From the NCBI GenBank assembly GCA_022578965.1, contig MU400528.1, positions 310,001 to 374,000 of the forward strand: DNA of 64,000 nucleotides, given 5' to 3'. The position numbers and the translations under genes are program-made. The notes beneath the pieces are model-generated. The model was not told the origin of the DNA. It saw only the letters and a list, made by a program, of their open reading frames with translations, and made no database searches. How positions within the stretch are numbered: the stretch's first letter is position 1; each line of letters begins with the position of its first letter. Origin of the DNA: Xylaria sp. FL1777. Its lineage: Eukaryota > Ascomycota > Sordariomycetes > Xylariales > Xylariaceae. Shown here piece after piece: positions 43,416 to 54,964 of this stretch.

Positions 43416-46400
43416 TTATGTCTGCTCTCCAATCCCGGATATATCATCACCGTGTATCTCATCCAGTAGTGCCATAAATTGCTTCTTCTCAAGTTCCCCT
43501 TGGTTTATATTGACGTCCTCTAGCAAGGTCTCGGTCACATGACCCTTACCGGCGGCTTTGATGATCCTCCAGGCGCGGCGAAACTCGTCTCGGATCGCAA
43601 CGATGCCATTATGCGTCACGGTGCGCGCGACGTTGTGGTCGAGCTCAAACGGATCTTCGATAGCAAAGAGATAGCGGTGGCGTACCTCTTTGAATTCACT
43701 TGCCTTTGGAGTCTGCTGTTCAGATACCGGCCGCACCCCCTTCTTAGGAGACAGTGACTGGCCTGGCTGTGCTTGAGAGGCCGCGTTGCTGTTGAGAGGT
43801 GCAGAGTGCGTTGCGATGGGGTTTAGTTCTCCCGAAACAGGTGATGGTCCAGTCTGTGGTTGTACGACAGTTTTGGCTCCGGTCCAGCCTTTCTCTAGTT
43901 TCGATAACAGCCCACCGTGTGTGCGAAGGCTTATGACGTCTCTGCCCCATTCGAACCCTTTCTTAGGAATGGAGGCCATCATGTGTCCCTGCGCGTAGTA
44001 CTCGAAAAACCCTTGTAACAGAGTGCCAAGAGACTGGCGGTTCTGATTTAGCTGTCCTTGTTGTGCTAGAGTTGTGATTCCTCGTTCATCCCTCCAGAAG
44101 CGAACGTTGCGACCTTGGCACCTCGTGATCCCTTCGAGAGCGTGAGCTGGAAGATTTGGTTCTGGGGGAGCGAGTTCTTGAAGATTAGGACAGACGAATG
44201 GCTCAACAATATTGACAAGATAATGCAACATCATCAATACATAGCCGTAACTGCTTAGAGTTCCACGATACGGCGTATTGATTCCTCGTGCTTTCGCCCA
44301 ATGCTTGACGAAGAGGACCAAAGGCCTCACACGAGGATCAGTATAGGAATAGCATCGCAGTAGCAACGTGTTCTGCAGAGCTAGATGGGCTGAAAAGTTG
44401 ATATCACACTGGACACCAACGCCGCTCTTAGGGAATTCTAGACTGTCATTGTACTTGTCTCTGGGTTTGTTCGGGCTGAGCGTAGTTGGATCCACAAACT
44501 TCCTAATAGTATCGAGTACATACACTTCATTTTGCATAATTGGGATCAAATACTCGAAGTCCTTCGGCCGTTGCAATGATTGTACAGGGTTGCGGCGTAG
44601 AATGGCTATGTAGCTTTGTAGGATCGATAAAACTTCAGGGTGATAAAGTCCCTTTTCAATCGCCCTTTCATAACTGGCTGCGAGATGGAGTGACTTGTGC
44701 TTTCTAGCTACCGTCCTAAGAGATTGTGTTCCGGTCAAAGCTACAAAGTCGCGAACCTCAGTTCTTATCCCCTCATTACTAATCCCATCGACGTAACGTT
44801 GGATTATGTGGTAGTTGAACTCGACACTAGGGAATGAAGTTCCTGACAGTGCGACTGCAATCTTATTTGTTCGCCCATGATACTGTGATGGGGACTCGTA
44901 CTGATCTTGTCGAAGTTGCATGATCTGTATAGAAGGAATTTGGCGGATAGCTTCGACAGCAAGTTGAAGTTCTTTATTGAGCCATACAGGATTAGTACCA
45001 AAGCTTTTGCTATATTGCAAATGTTTCCATTGCTGAACCAGGCTTTCGTACGATTGTTCTACATTGGGGTTGCCCGAAGATAATTGCCTCGCTTCCCATA
45101 AAAGTACCAGTTGCTCGCCCTCAATCATCGTGTTGACACCAGAGAGTGACCGATAATTTGTTAGTTGGGTCGTGTCGCCGATATGAAAAGAAGGATAAGC
45201 TAATATCCGATTCCTTAAACTTTCATCGTACAGTCCCTTAACGTAAGCTCCAGCTATCTTATCAAGAGCGACGAAGTCGGCTTCGGTAAAATCCTGGTAG
45301 TTGGAGTGAGTGATATCACGCCTATTTAGACGGCGTAAAAGTCGTTTCGCCCTACCATAATAATTGGATAGTGACTGATTTGAGGATTGTTTGAGCGAAT
45401 ACCTCTCCTCGTGTGGCGAGATCGATTTTGCATCTGACGGTAGCTGTGGCATCGGAAGTTTTGTGGGAGATGGGCTCAGTTTAGAATCTGTAGGAGAATT
45501 TGAGTCTTGCAGAAAATCTTGGTCTTCGGGCTCGTCGTCATCTGGCTCCTGCTCCTCTTGGTCGATACCGTCCTCCCATTTTTTTCTAGCGTCCTGCAGT
45601 TTCTGCTGAAGAGCTACAGTAGGTTTTTCGCAAAGTTTGATAATCGGCACACGTGTCTTGGTGAGCAACCTAGCGCCAAAGCCAGCATCGAGGAGAGCTC
45701 CTTCAATGAGGCGAGGTATGGGCGATTCAGGAGAATCGGGTGACAGCTGCGACATAGGCGAGAAGAGACCGAGGTCCATATCAGCAGCTTTCGTCGCAAA
45801 CCCCGAAGCTAGACTCCCGAAGCACTTCAGCTCCACCGCCTCTGACTTGAACACACGAGCACCGTTGACCTCTTTCTCATGGCAGGTAACAACATGCCGA
45901 CATATAGCTTCGACATACATTCGAAAATCCTCCTTTTTAGCAATCTCGTCCGGCCCAATTTCAGCATCCATGATAATTCGGTGGCAGAGTTGATCCAGAA
46001 ATGCGGATTGGTTTGCAAGCTGCTCGGTACTGAAACTTACTTGGCGATATCCTCCTGGGTTGTACAAGGGAAACTGGTTTTGGTTTGGAGCGCGACCGCC
46101 CCGCGACGGGAAGGCATCTGCCGGTATGACATTCACACCCCTGGACAGGCCATCAAAGGTGGGATATTGTTGGTGCCTCCGTTCGGACTGATGAGCGGAG
46201 GATGCGGAGAATTGCCCATAACCTTGCCGTGATTGGCCCTTAGCATGATTGCCATCAGATGAAGATCGATCTTGGAAGTCGACTGGATACGCTGGTGTAC
46301 GTGATGGGAGGGGATTTTGCTGCTGACTATGCTGAAGAGGCCTCGAAGAGGGATGAATAGGTGCTCTGGTATCAATGGGAATTGACAGCTCTGCATTCAT

Positions 46401-46649
46401 TTGCCGGCGCTGGGCCTGGTTAGGACGCTTCCTGCCACCTTTTGGCGTTGGGCGCACAGGATTATTGTCCATCTGGTCGTTTCCTCCCTCTTCTCTAGTT
46501 TGATAGACGTGGTTAGAAGGGAGAGAGCTCTTAACGGTGGCATTGTTTGAGGAACCCATATCGGACCCGATCTCAGAGTCAGAATTGGTAAGGATGAGGT
46601 TGCGAAGGCGGTCCCCAAAGGGCCCAGCACCAGACCGCCCAGGCTGCAT
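43416..46649 (-). CDS. Cid1/CutA-like terminal nucleotidyltransferase
   Basis: This is an intronless frame of 1077 aa from the ATG at 46649. Residues 1-200 are disordered (Gln/Arg/Pro-rich). The polymerase-beta type motif is CFGSLASGFATKAADMDL (Gly-Ser at 278-279, Asp 290 and 292). The third Asp is in VGVQCDINFSAHL (about 749). LVLFVKHWAKARGINTPYRG and SSYGYVLMMLHYLV follow, and then the PAP-associated domain: LLQGFFEYYAQGH near 890-905 and YLFAIEDPFELDHNVARTV near 1010-1030. Such enzymes add A, U or C/U to RNA 3' ends; Aspergillus CutA tags mRNA tails before decay. About 390 extra residues, with two acidic patches and then a helix-rich block, split the catalytic domain between the second and third Asp. 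Exact nucleotide preference is not visible. Confidence 0.85.
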   Translation of the reverse strand: MQPGRSGAGPFGDRLRNLILTNSDSEIGSDMGSSNNATVKSSLPSNHVYQTREEGGNDQMDNNPVRPTPKGGRKRPNQAQRRQMNAELSIPIDTRAPIHPSSRPLQHSQQQNPLPSRTPAYPVDFQDRSSSDGNHAKGQSRQGYGQFSASSAHQSERRHQQYPTFDGLSRGVNVIPADAFPSRGGRAPNQNQFPLYNPGGYRQVSFSTEQLANQSAFLDQLCHRIIMDAEIGPDEIAKKEDFRMYVEAICRHVVTCHEKEVNGARVFKSEAVELKCFGSLASGFATKAADMDLGLFSPMSQLSPDSPESPIPRLIEGALLDAGFGARLLTKTRVPIIKLCEKPTVALQQKLQDARKKWEDGIDQEEQEPDDDEPEDQDFLQDSNSPTDSKLSPSPTKLPMPQLPSDAKSISPHEERYSLKQSSNQSLSNYYGRAKRLLRRLNRRDITHSNYQDFTEADFVALDKIAGAYVKGLYDESLRNRILAYPSFHIGDTTQLTNYRSLSGVNTMIEGEQLVLLWEARQLSSGNPNVEQSYESLVQQWKHLQYSKSFGTNPVWLNKELQLAVEAIRQIPSIQIMQLRQDQYESPSQYHGRTNKIAVALSGTSFPSVEFNYHIIQRYVDGISNEGIRTEVRDFVALTGTQSLRTVARKHKSLHLAASYERAIEKGLYHPEVLSILQSYIAILRRNPVQSLQRPKDFEYLIPIMQNEVYVLDTIRKFVDPTTLSPNKPRDKYNDSLEFPKSGVGVQCDINFSAHLALQNTLLLRCYSYTDPRVRPLVLFVKHWAKARGINTPYRGTLSSYGYVLMMLHYLVNIVEPFVCPNLQELAPPEPNLPAHALEGITRCQGRNVRFWRDERGITTLAQQGQLNQNRQSLGTLLQGFFEYYAQGHMMASIPKKGFEWGRDVISLRTHGGLLSKLEKGWTGAKTVVQPQTGPSPVSGELNPIATHSAPLNSNAASQAQPGQSLSPKKGVRPVSEQQTPKASEFKEVRHRYLFAIEDPFELDHNVARTVTHNGIVAIRDEFRRAWRIIKAAGKGHVTETLLEDVNINQGELEKKQFMALLDEIHGDDISGIGEQT

Positions 46650-48182
46650 AATGTTGTTCAGTTTAAGAATGTCCCTCTACACAAGTAAGAAGGAGACAAT
46701 GACCATGGTGGTGAATGGAAAATCAGATATGGTCATCTGGTCTCTGGGGACATGGTGAGTGGATGCTATGAGGTGCACAATGGTTTCTGATGCTAACCAG
46801 AGTTTGTTTACATATGTATTGTGAGCATTGATGGACACGAGTGAGAAGCGTAGTGCTGTGGTAACCCGTTGACCGGATTCCGCGATCTCTTGGTAAGATC
46901 TGGACCCTGAGATAGAAGGGATTGTGTCTCTATCCAGGGTGCACTTCTCCAAAGCTGAACATGAGCCTGGCTGCTTCTGTTGAAAAGGACGGGGTCTGGT
47001 CAACTGCGATATTATAGCGTGTAAACAAAAGGTGAGGCTGAAGTGCACGTAAGGTAGTGAATATAAAAGCACTGAATAGTTATGATGCAAAATCCGTGTT
47101 TTGATTGGCTGGAGGGGCCAATAACAACTGGAGAAAGATGCAAGAAATAGGAAACCCACGGCCACGGTGCAGTGTGTGGAGTACCAATACCTACATACCT
47201 ACCTAGGTAGAGGTACGTAGCTTGACTGATGTACAGAAAGAGTGCTTGTACACTACTACATGCTGTTGCGGAAGCCGTTGTTATAGGTATCTCACGGTGG
47301 GTTTCTGGGAGTTTCTCTGCAGAAGCACATGCATCCTGTGGTGTACCACAGCTGGTACTTAATTACCTAGGTAAGTACCTACCTCACTGTCTGGAATCTG
47401 GTACGTCGCAATGTAGGTACGTACCTCTTTGTGATCTTTGGTGAGGCTCAAGTTCCGCCCAATGACGTTGTGAGATCTCCACTTGACATGGGGGGGCCGC
47501 CTGATTGACTGACTCCTTGCAGGACCTTCTGCCTCCATAGGTAAGTTCTAAAGGTACCTAGGTAAGTACCCACTAGGTACCTACTGCGTACATGTAGCTA
47601 TTACCAGTACCTACCTAGGTATAGCCTTTGTCATCCGCTGCCCCTTCGACGGCTCATAATCCACGGCGCTGCATTCAATTTAGTATACCTACTGACCGAC
47701 CTGACTAGACTGCCTACTTACCTACTCACCTAAGTATTTACCTGCCCAACATCTTTCTTTCATTCATTCACTCACTTGCCCACTCAATCATTCACCCCTT
47801 CTCTTCCAACCTTCTATTTCATGTCTTCCGTAGATACCCGAACAGTATTCATTCGCGCATAAGGTACGACGCGGATATAGCCTCGTCCTCCACGCCTTAG
47901 GCACTGGCCTAGTTTGTCTTGTTTTGCCATCTTCTGGTCTTTGTTGAAGTGAAGCAGCACGCACGCAGTGGCGACAACAGCAACAACGACATCGCTGCCT
48001 GACAGCGGACCTCCGATACTCTGATTCCTCGCCCATAATACTGCTTTGTCTGTAGATTATTGGTATCTCCGATGCTCGCCTGCGCTTTATAGAACACTCC
48101 GAACCAGTGGCGAAAGTTGCCCTGTCAAGTCCACACACTCCACGCGCTTGCTAGAGATTCCAGCGCGTGTCTTTCCGCCATA
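46650..48182. promoter_or_regulatory. Divergent intergenic region with many CTACCTAGGTAG tracts
   Basis: About 1.5 kb between divergent genes. Recurring tracts lie near 47188-47212, 47365-47384, 47564-47582 and 47606-47620. The last 150 bp are pyrimidine-rich. No coding frame is supported, although several short frames exist on both strands. Confidence 0.55.
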
Positions 48183-50293
48183 ATGAGTGCATCTCCATCG
48201 GGCGGCCCTAACGGCCAGCGGCCGACGCCTCCTACTGGTGCACCTCCTTTGCGCCGTCCACGCAATACCGCCAATCCTATGGTGCCGCGCAAGAAGCCGG
48301 CACCTCGACCACTTCCCCCCAAAGCGAGCATACCGCCTAAAAACATCGGCGCGTCTAAAACAGCCGGGAACTCCAAGCAGCCTCCCCAATTCGAAAAATC
48401 CGCCCCGCGTTTCGATAATCTGCGAGTTCAGAATGGTGGCTGGTCGAATCCTTTGCCTGAGGGAGGGCAGGAAGTTCCTCTATTTGTCACCAAGAAGGCA
48501 TTGAAAGAAGGCCTTCGCTTTCATGTTATGCGATTTGCTCCCCAGATACGAGGCAACAAGCAAGCCAAGATTGACCCCACCGATCAAGAACATTTCCCTC
48601 GCCCCGTGACTCTGCAACGCCGCGACCCGAGACAACCGCCCCCTGGTCAAAAGGAAAAGGAGGAGGAGCCTATCGAACAACCTCCGGCTAACTCTGAAGA
48701 GGCGGAGCGACAAGCTCAACTCAAGGCGCAACGTGATGCGCAGCGCGCATTGGATGATGCACAAAAGGCTCCTGTTCTAAAGGATGCCGAACGGAAACGG
48801 CAGCAGCAAAAGAACAAGGATGAAAAAAAGACTGGGACCCAGGTTCATTATCAACCACGCACGGAGAAGCAGAAGAAGGAGGCAGAAATCAGATACGAAG
48901 AAGCTCTGCCGTGGCATTTGGAGGATGCCGATGCGAAGCACGTCTGGGCCGGTCAATATGAAGCGGCTTTGTCCGATCGCATGGTTGCTTTGGTCCCCTA
49001 CCCGGAGACTGGGGGCTACCGCATGCTACCTTTGGAGAAATGGTACAAGTTTACTCCGAAGAGAGGAGCTTTTCAACATCTGTCGATCGAAGAAGCTGAG
49101 AAGCTTATGGGCAAGAAGGCGGCTCCCACACGTTGGGCCATAAGAGACTCCGACCGAAACAAAGCCGCCACCGCCCGAGAAGAATCGCGAAGGATCATGT
49201 ACGGACCAACAGCAGTCAAACAGGAAAGTTCTACCTTTCAACAGGCATCGCGGGGGGAGAAGATGGATCATGACGACATTGACATGTCCGGCGACGAATT
49301 CCAAGATGACGACGAAACTGCCGGTTTTGAGCCGGAGAGAGACGAGGATACTAAAGATTCCAAGGACAGGGTGCGTCGTGAGCAGCTTGGAGCCAATCTG
49401 TTTGGCGATGCAGACGAGAAAAAGGTTGAAAAGGAAGAAGCGGAAATTAAGAAGGAGGAGGAAGTGAGAAAGCTGTTTGGTAAAGACCTCAAAAAGGCCT
49501 TACGGAAGCGCGACAAGCAGTTCCAATACGACAGTGACTCTTCTGGCCGAGATCCTTTTGCATCATCATCAGTAAGCCATATTTCACCCTACTTGTCACT
49601 TGCAACTAATCCAGGCACGAACAGAGCGAATCCGGATCCGATTCCGAGAAGGAGGACGAGGATAACAAAGCTGACAAGGATAAAAATGCCGGTTCCTCTA
49701 AGGGGCCAGGTACACCCCAAGGCAAAAAATCTGCTGCCGATGCTGCGAAGAAAGGCAAATCTCTAAAGCGGCCGGGTTCCCCACTTGGCTCGGACTCTAG
49801 TGGTACTGAGTCAACTCGGAATAAGAAGAAGAAGAAGACTGGGCCTAGTAACTCTGTGGCTGGCAGCCGTAGCGCTACTCCTTTACCTGGTGGACAATCC
49901 GCCCGAGGGGCTGGATCTACTAGTGATGGAGAGGCCACTGCTGGTGAGATGTCGGACGGCGCAGGAGGTAAGGTGAAGCGACGCCCACATTTGGGTACCG
50001 GTGCCAAGGGGACGCCCACGGGATCCCGGGCGGGCAGTCCCGTTCCTTCCAGGCCTCGGGCAGCTTTCCCCAACGCTGGTGCGGCTCAGGAGCCCTTAAA
50101 ACCTATCACGTCCCAGGAAATCCTGGATGCATTACCGCCTCTACCTAACGGCATTACCATCGGCGGGCTTCTCAAAATGTTTGATAATCGCGTCGATAAG
50201 GAAGGCCACCTGAGCAGAAAAGAGTGGCTCCAGCTGGTTAAGGAGAACACGGTGTTCAGCCAAACCGAGAAATTATTGCGTCGCAAGGCTTAA
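48183..50293 (+). CDS. TFG1: Transcription initiation factor TFIIF subunit alpha (Tfg1/RAP74)
   Basis: Exons 48183-49571 and 49625-50293 (53-nt intron) give 685 aa. The start fits MSASPSGGPNGQRP. After a Pro-rich N-terminus come FDNLRVQNGGWSNPLPEGGQ and VTKKALKEGLRFHVMRFAP, then EALPWHLEDADAKHVWAGQY, MVALVPYPETGGYRMLPLEK and WYKFTPKRG, the RAP74 dimerisation domain. Acidic and Lys-rich linker sequence follows. The C-terminal winged helix is visible as ITSQEILDALPP and GITIGGLLKMF, then LSRKEWLQLVKENTVF. TFIIF escorts RNA polymerase II into the pre-initiation complex. The acceptor at 49624 follows another AG ten bases earlier, but only the second keeps the frame. A polymerase subunit gene (RPB8) lies 41 kb away. 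Confidence 0.92.
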
Positions 50294-50796
50294 GTGTGCC
50301 CCGTGAGCCCCTTTACATAATGTTCAAGTATGGCTTCTTTCTTTTTAGGCTGGACGCTGGGATAGATAGACCCTGACCGACAAGGGGTAATCTCATTCTG
50401 TATCTTTACTCATCCTAAAGGTTGGATGATGCAGCCAACCGCTAATCTACTTGCGCAAGAATCGTCCTAGTTAGGAAGTCCACGTTGCCGTAACCTTAGC
50501 AAATCGCGTTTATAATGTCTTCTCTGGGTCCATTTGCGAAATGATGATTCTTTTATTTTTCTACTATCGTGAAGTAGGGAAGTGACTTAGCCTCATCCAT
50601 GGAAGTCATGGGATAGCAGTGCTGAGTTCCATAGCGTACCATAGATTATACATAATACACCACGCGGTTACCAGCCAGTATCAAGACGGCGACGTACTGT
50701 TTTTTAGACGTTCACTAGACATAATGATGAAGAAAAGGGTATAATAGTTGTCTGTGTAATATGTAAATCATGCCAACGCCATCAGTGAATCCGAGG
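50294..50796. other. Convergent 3' intergenic region
   Basis: About 0.5 kb between the 3' ends of TFG1 and BUD13. No additional feature was seen. Confidence 0.45.
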
Positions 50797-51825
50797 CTAC
50801 TCGTCCATCTGCCACGAGTAATCCAAATCTTTATTCCTCTCGCGTCGATTAATGGCCTTGAACCTCTCAGCTTCGAACCCATTGCTCCGATCTACGCCGT
50901 CCCACCTATAGCCCGGCGGGATCTGGTAGCGATTCGGCGCCCACGCGCCCTTGTAGGCCGGCCGTCCCTTGACTCTCCGCCCCTTCGCCGCGCCGCCGCC
51001 TGCGCCTCCGCCTCCGCCTCCACCATCGTCTCTCGGCTTCACGAACGCGGCCATGGTATCGCCCCAGCGCACCTGGGCCTTCATCTCGGCATTCATGTCC
51101 GCGTCGTCGGCGTGCCGCGCAACAGCCATGACCTTGGCGTCGTCGAGCGCCTCGCGCCTTCGCCTCGCCTCGTCCAGCTGCACGTCGCCGCGCAGCGCGA
51201 GCTCGGCCTGCTCGCGCTTTCGCGCCGCCTCCTCCGCCTCGCGCCGCAGCTCCGCCCGCTTCATGCTGACGTCCACCCGCCGCCCCGTCGCGTCGCGGTA
51301 GATGGTCTCGGCCTCCTTGGCCTTGCCCCCGCCCGTCGACGCCTCGTACTCGGCGCGCTCGGCCGCCCGTCGCCGCGCCAGCTGCGCCGACACCGCCGCG
51401 CCGCTCTGCAGCCCCGCGTGCGTCCCGTCCGACATCATGACCGGCGCGTCGTCCGCGTCCGCGGCCACGGCGCTCTCGGCCGCTGCTGAGGCGACGATCG
51501 CGTCCGCCTGCCGGGTTGCGTCGTCTTGTGCGGCGGGTTGTTTCGGAGCCGCCGCGGCGCTGCCGCCCCCGCCGAGGACCTTCCAGCCTGATTTCTTGGC
51601 CTTCCGGAACTCGGCGCTCGTCCCTGCCACCGTGGCGTTCATGGCCATTTCTTCATCGTCGTCTGCGTCGGCGTCGCCGCGGCCGCGAGTGCGCGACCAG
51701 CCCGTCTCATCGTCATCGGCTATTATCAGGCCCTCGTTGGCTTGTTTGCGCTTGCGCTTCTTCGAGGGCTTTGGGTCTGCTGTTAGGTAGTGGGTTGCGA
51801 GATAGCTCGAGAGGTCGGAGGGCAT
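50797..51825 (-). CDS. BUD13: Pre-mRNA-splicing factor Bud13/Cwc26
   Basis: This is an intronless frame of 342 aa. It opens [20 protein letters not shown] followed by KKRKRKQ, a nuclear signal, and contains SGWKVLG and [11 protein letters not shown]. The C-terminal part has [14 protein letters not shown] and [20 protein letters not shown], then [14 protein letters not shown], the conserved Bud13 end. Bud13 is part of the RES complex (Bud13-Pml1-Ist3) that stabilises pre-mRNA in the spliceosome before activation. The middle is Ala- and Arg-rich. The DNA at 50.95-51.6 kb is much richer in G/C than its surroundings, and codon use in the gene is extreme, which produces long open frames on the opposite strand that are not genes. 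Confidence 0.92.
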   Translation of the reverse strand: MPSDLSSYLATHYLTADPKPSKKRKRKQANEGLIIADDDETGWSRTRGRGDADADDDEEMAMNATVAGTSAEFRKAKKSGWKVLGGGGSAAAAPKQPAAQDDATRQADAIVASAAAESAVAADADDAPVMMSDGTHAGLQSGAAVSAQLARRRAAERAEYEASTGGGKAKEAETIYRDATGRRVDVSMKRAELRREAEEAARKREQAELALRGDVQLDEARRRREALDDAKVMAVARHADDADMNAEMKAQVRWGDTMAAFVKPRDDGGGGGGGAGGGAAKGRRVKGRPAYKGAWAPNRYQIPPGYRWDGVDRSNGFEAERFKAINRRERNKDLDYSWQMDE

Positions 51826-52576
51826 CCCGATCGAACTTGGGAGGGAGGTTGATTTGTGGGAGGTGGGGGCTGTGTTGATTGATATGTATCTAGACTATTA
51901 CGTGCTTAAGTAGGTACTAACGTGGAAATTGGGTAGAGAAAAGAATAAATTGATCTTTGGAGGAACTCAGTTGGGATTCGTATTGACATGGTATTTGGTA
52001 GTCACGAATGATGTAGTTTGGATAGCTGCTGAAGCTTTGGAGCTGATATGTCCGATAAGAATTGATAAGATATCGTGATAAAGGCATATATAATACTATA
52101 AGGAGACTATGCGTAAATAAAATTACTTAGTCATATATTTCTATGCATCTAATTTTAACTTTTCTAATAGGGGGATGATAACATTCCGAAAAGCTAATCT
52201 GTTTGAATTCCATTATTGAATACGACTTAAGTCTTATTGTAGGCAGCTACGGCCTAGCTATGTATATATATGGTAGCTACAGTGTTAGGACACTAGGTCC
52301 ACTCCATCCCATCTACAACTACAATACATACACACAATGCCAAAGCCTGACACTTATGAAAAGTCTTGATTTCAGTTAATAGCACAATACCTAATCTAGA
52401 CATTGGTAACTCGATGGAGCTTGGCATGTAGTTCCTATGATATCCAAATGGTATTCAACTAACCTACTACTTATCGTACAGTACTTATCCTTTCCTTGTT
52501 GTCCATTACGTCATCACATATATCTACCCTACTCCCTATCGGCGCCAGATGTAGGAGTCTGCCTCAACGTTACTTA
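51826..52576. other. Gene-free AT-rich region
   Basis: About 0.75 kb of AT-rich DNA between BUD13 and the SDR. No gene, repeat or RNA is supported. Confidence 0.45.
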
Positions 52577-53567
52577 CTAAGTAAGGAAAGGAGCAAGCAC
52601 TTCTTCTGTAAAGTCCCACAACTTGTTGGCCAGCTCCGGATCTTCAGTATATGAACTGGTCTTGTCTGAAACAATGCCCACGGGCTCGAAAAACCCTCCG
52701 TTGTGCCGTTGTAATTCAGTCTTAGGAGCGGCGACACACCAGAGCTGGCTCCAAGCACCCTCCTCGGCTTTGCGTTTCATACCGACAGTTGTGACGGCCA
52801 CAAAGGCCCTGTGTGCCCACGGCAAGCTGGTGACCAGGTCGGTCTGCACGACGCCCGGCGTAACGCTAACGCTCGTAATCTCAGGATAACGCTTCGCAAG
52901 CTCCTTAGCGTATATGAGGTTAGCCAGCTTGCTCTGACCATATCTAAACCAGCTACCAAAGAACATGTCCTGAGGAGTCTTGAGATCGTCGAAGAGGATC
53001 CCACCCGTAGGTGCTCCCTGCCAGCCCAGGCTAGTAATAACGATCACTCTAGCATCGAGACCCTGCGCCGCTGTGCTCTCTAGCAACGGCAGCAGCTTTC
53101 TGACGAACAGAGCGTTGCCGAGGTGGTTTGTACCAAATTGCAATTCGTAGCCGTCCTTGGTCAGAGCCGGTGGCTTGGCCATGATACCGGCATTTGCCAT
53201 CAGGACGTCGAGTCGACGCTCGGCGGCTAGCACTTTGTCAGCGGCATCGCGCACAGTGGCCAAATCGGTCATGTCAGATTGGAGGAAGGTGATTTGAGTT
53301 CTGGACCCAGAGGCCCTCGCCTTCTCGATGATGTCTTTCGCAGCTGAAGCATTGCGGCCCGTTAAGTAGATAGTAGCTGGGTTCCGTTGGGCGAGGGCCA
53401 GCACAGTCTTCGCTCCCAGTCCGTTCGTTCCTTGGATACATGTTAGCCGCGGCGCAGAGGCATCTAGGCCAGTCAAGAGCTCACGCACCACCAGTGACCA
53501 ATATAACTTTCCCAGACAGGTCCGGCATATGCCTCTCGGGGTTTTCAACTAGATCAGATGAAGACAT
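52577..53567 (-). CDS. Short-chain dehydrogenase (retinol dehydrogenase/WWOX-like)
   Basis: Exons 53567-53489 and 53430-52577 (58-nt intron) give 310 aa. Splicing produces KVILVTGGTNGLGAKTVL, the cofactor motif TGxxxGxG, near residue 20-35. Further SDR features are IYLTGRNASAA, MTDLATVRDAADKV, MANAGIMAKPPALTKDGYE, FGTNHLGNALFVRKLLP, VIVITSLGW, and YGQSKLANLIYAKELA with the catalytic Tyr/Lys. The Ser of the triad would be in VITSLGWQG. The C-terminal part (SVTPGVVQTDLV) is usual for this subfamily. It acts on steroids, retinol-like or other lipophilic carbonyls in relatives; the substrate here is unknown. Read without splicing the N-terminus lacks the cofactor motif, so the start at 53567 is preferred. 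Confidence 0.88.
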
Positions 53568-54964
53568 GGTGCGGGGTCCTAATTCATGCTCAGTGAACAT
53601 CCACAGGCTGCGACGAGGCATAAGGTAGTCATTGTAAAATAAATGGGAAGCTGAAGTGAGAGAGAATGGCTTCTTCTCTTATTATAATGTAATGTGTAAG
53701 TAAGGACCTTGGACGCGGGGCGAGTCGGCGGCTTGGTCAGCAAGTGAAGACATTGCGAAGATCACTGAGTCGCGCCGAAGAATGGTGGTTATGGCTACTT
53801 CGTCTAGCACCTAGGCAACACACAAAACCGGAGCAACTGAAGCCTAGAGCCTGCAGCCGGCTTATGGCCCGGGCGGACTTCTCTTCCGTCGCACACATAA
53901 CGACTTTCACGGGTTCCATACACGGAATCACGGATCCACGCTAAGAGGTCCCGGCTGGGGGGCTATTACCTAAGTACCTAGGTACATAACTTGGCTATCT
54001 AATCTCGGACCATTCGGCCGGAGAGCCCCACCAGGTTGATACCAACTTGTAACCTACGCAGTACCGTCCAACTCTCATCAGTTCTCACACCTTCTCAACG
54101 GCTGCTCGTGATGCATCGTGTATCCACCCGCTCGTTGACTCATACTTCTCTCCCTCTTTTTCTTTATTTCCAGCAAGGCTCTATCTACGCCGCGTGAACT
54201 ATTAGGTCATGTACCGACAATTGGACGAGTCTCGCAAGCGGAGGACCTTACGTACTGCTCATTTTGTAGCGACTAGACTGGAAGTGACTGCTCCGGCGCA
54301 TAGGCGGTAATGCGTAAGTTGTGCTCACCGTCCACTCGAACTTGGCAAACATGAATCCCCGGCAGGGTGAACATATCGCATGCTATAGATGCAGCCCCTT
54401 TGACCGAAGGAGAACGGTAGAGTTGCTTCCAAGACGTCCGCGTCGTTATGACAGATTCAACTCCCTGAAAGGGATTTTACTGTAAAGTGTGGAAGACCAA
54501 CGCTAGCGGTGGACGGATGAGTGGAAGCGATAGTATGTCGATACACTAATTATTGTACACTGCTCGATTGTACTATTCGCTCACTTATATTCTACTTACA
54601 CCAGTGAGCAAGAAGAGGGCGCCCACCCTATTGCCACCTTCAGGAACAACAGAGGAAAGGGCAATCTTCAGAGTTTCGTAGATCTTGGGACCTTAAGAAT
54701 CGCAGCTTCCAGAAATTTCGGTGCAAGGTTGATCTACAACAAAAGGGGCGGCTAGCGGTTACAAGTCAAGGACATCGGAGAAGGCAGAACCGTGCAACGA
54801 CTACACGCCTTTGTATCGAATGCTCAATATTGGTTGAGTTCTATCCTTAATACCTCTCTATTGCTACGTCCTAGTGTTGACGGCACTCCGAGTAGCCTTC
54901 ATTGGTGTCTGGGTCAACATTGCGCATCCATTCTAACTTATGCCAACCTGTGCACCAGAAGACT
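53568..54964. other. Gene-free region
   Basis: About 1.4 kb. It holds one CCTAAGTACCTAGGTAC tract near 53970-53986 and no supportable gene. Short frames show no recognisable features. Confidence 0.45.

Noticed and set aside
50770..51878. Long plus-strand frames opposite BUD13
   Set aside because: They arise from the GC-rich codon bias of BUD13 on the minus strand. The translations are Arg/Ala/Ser/Pro-rich without domains.
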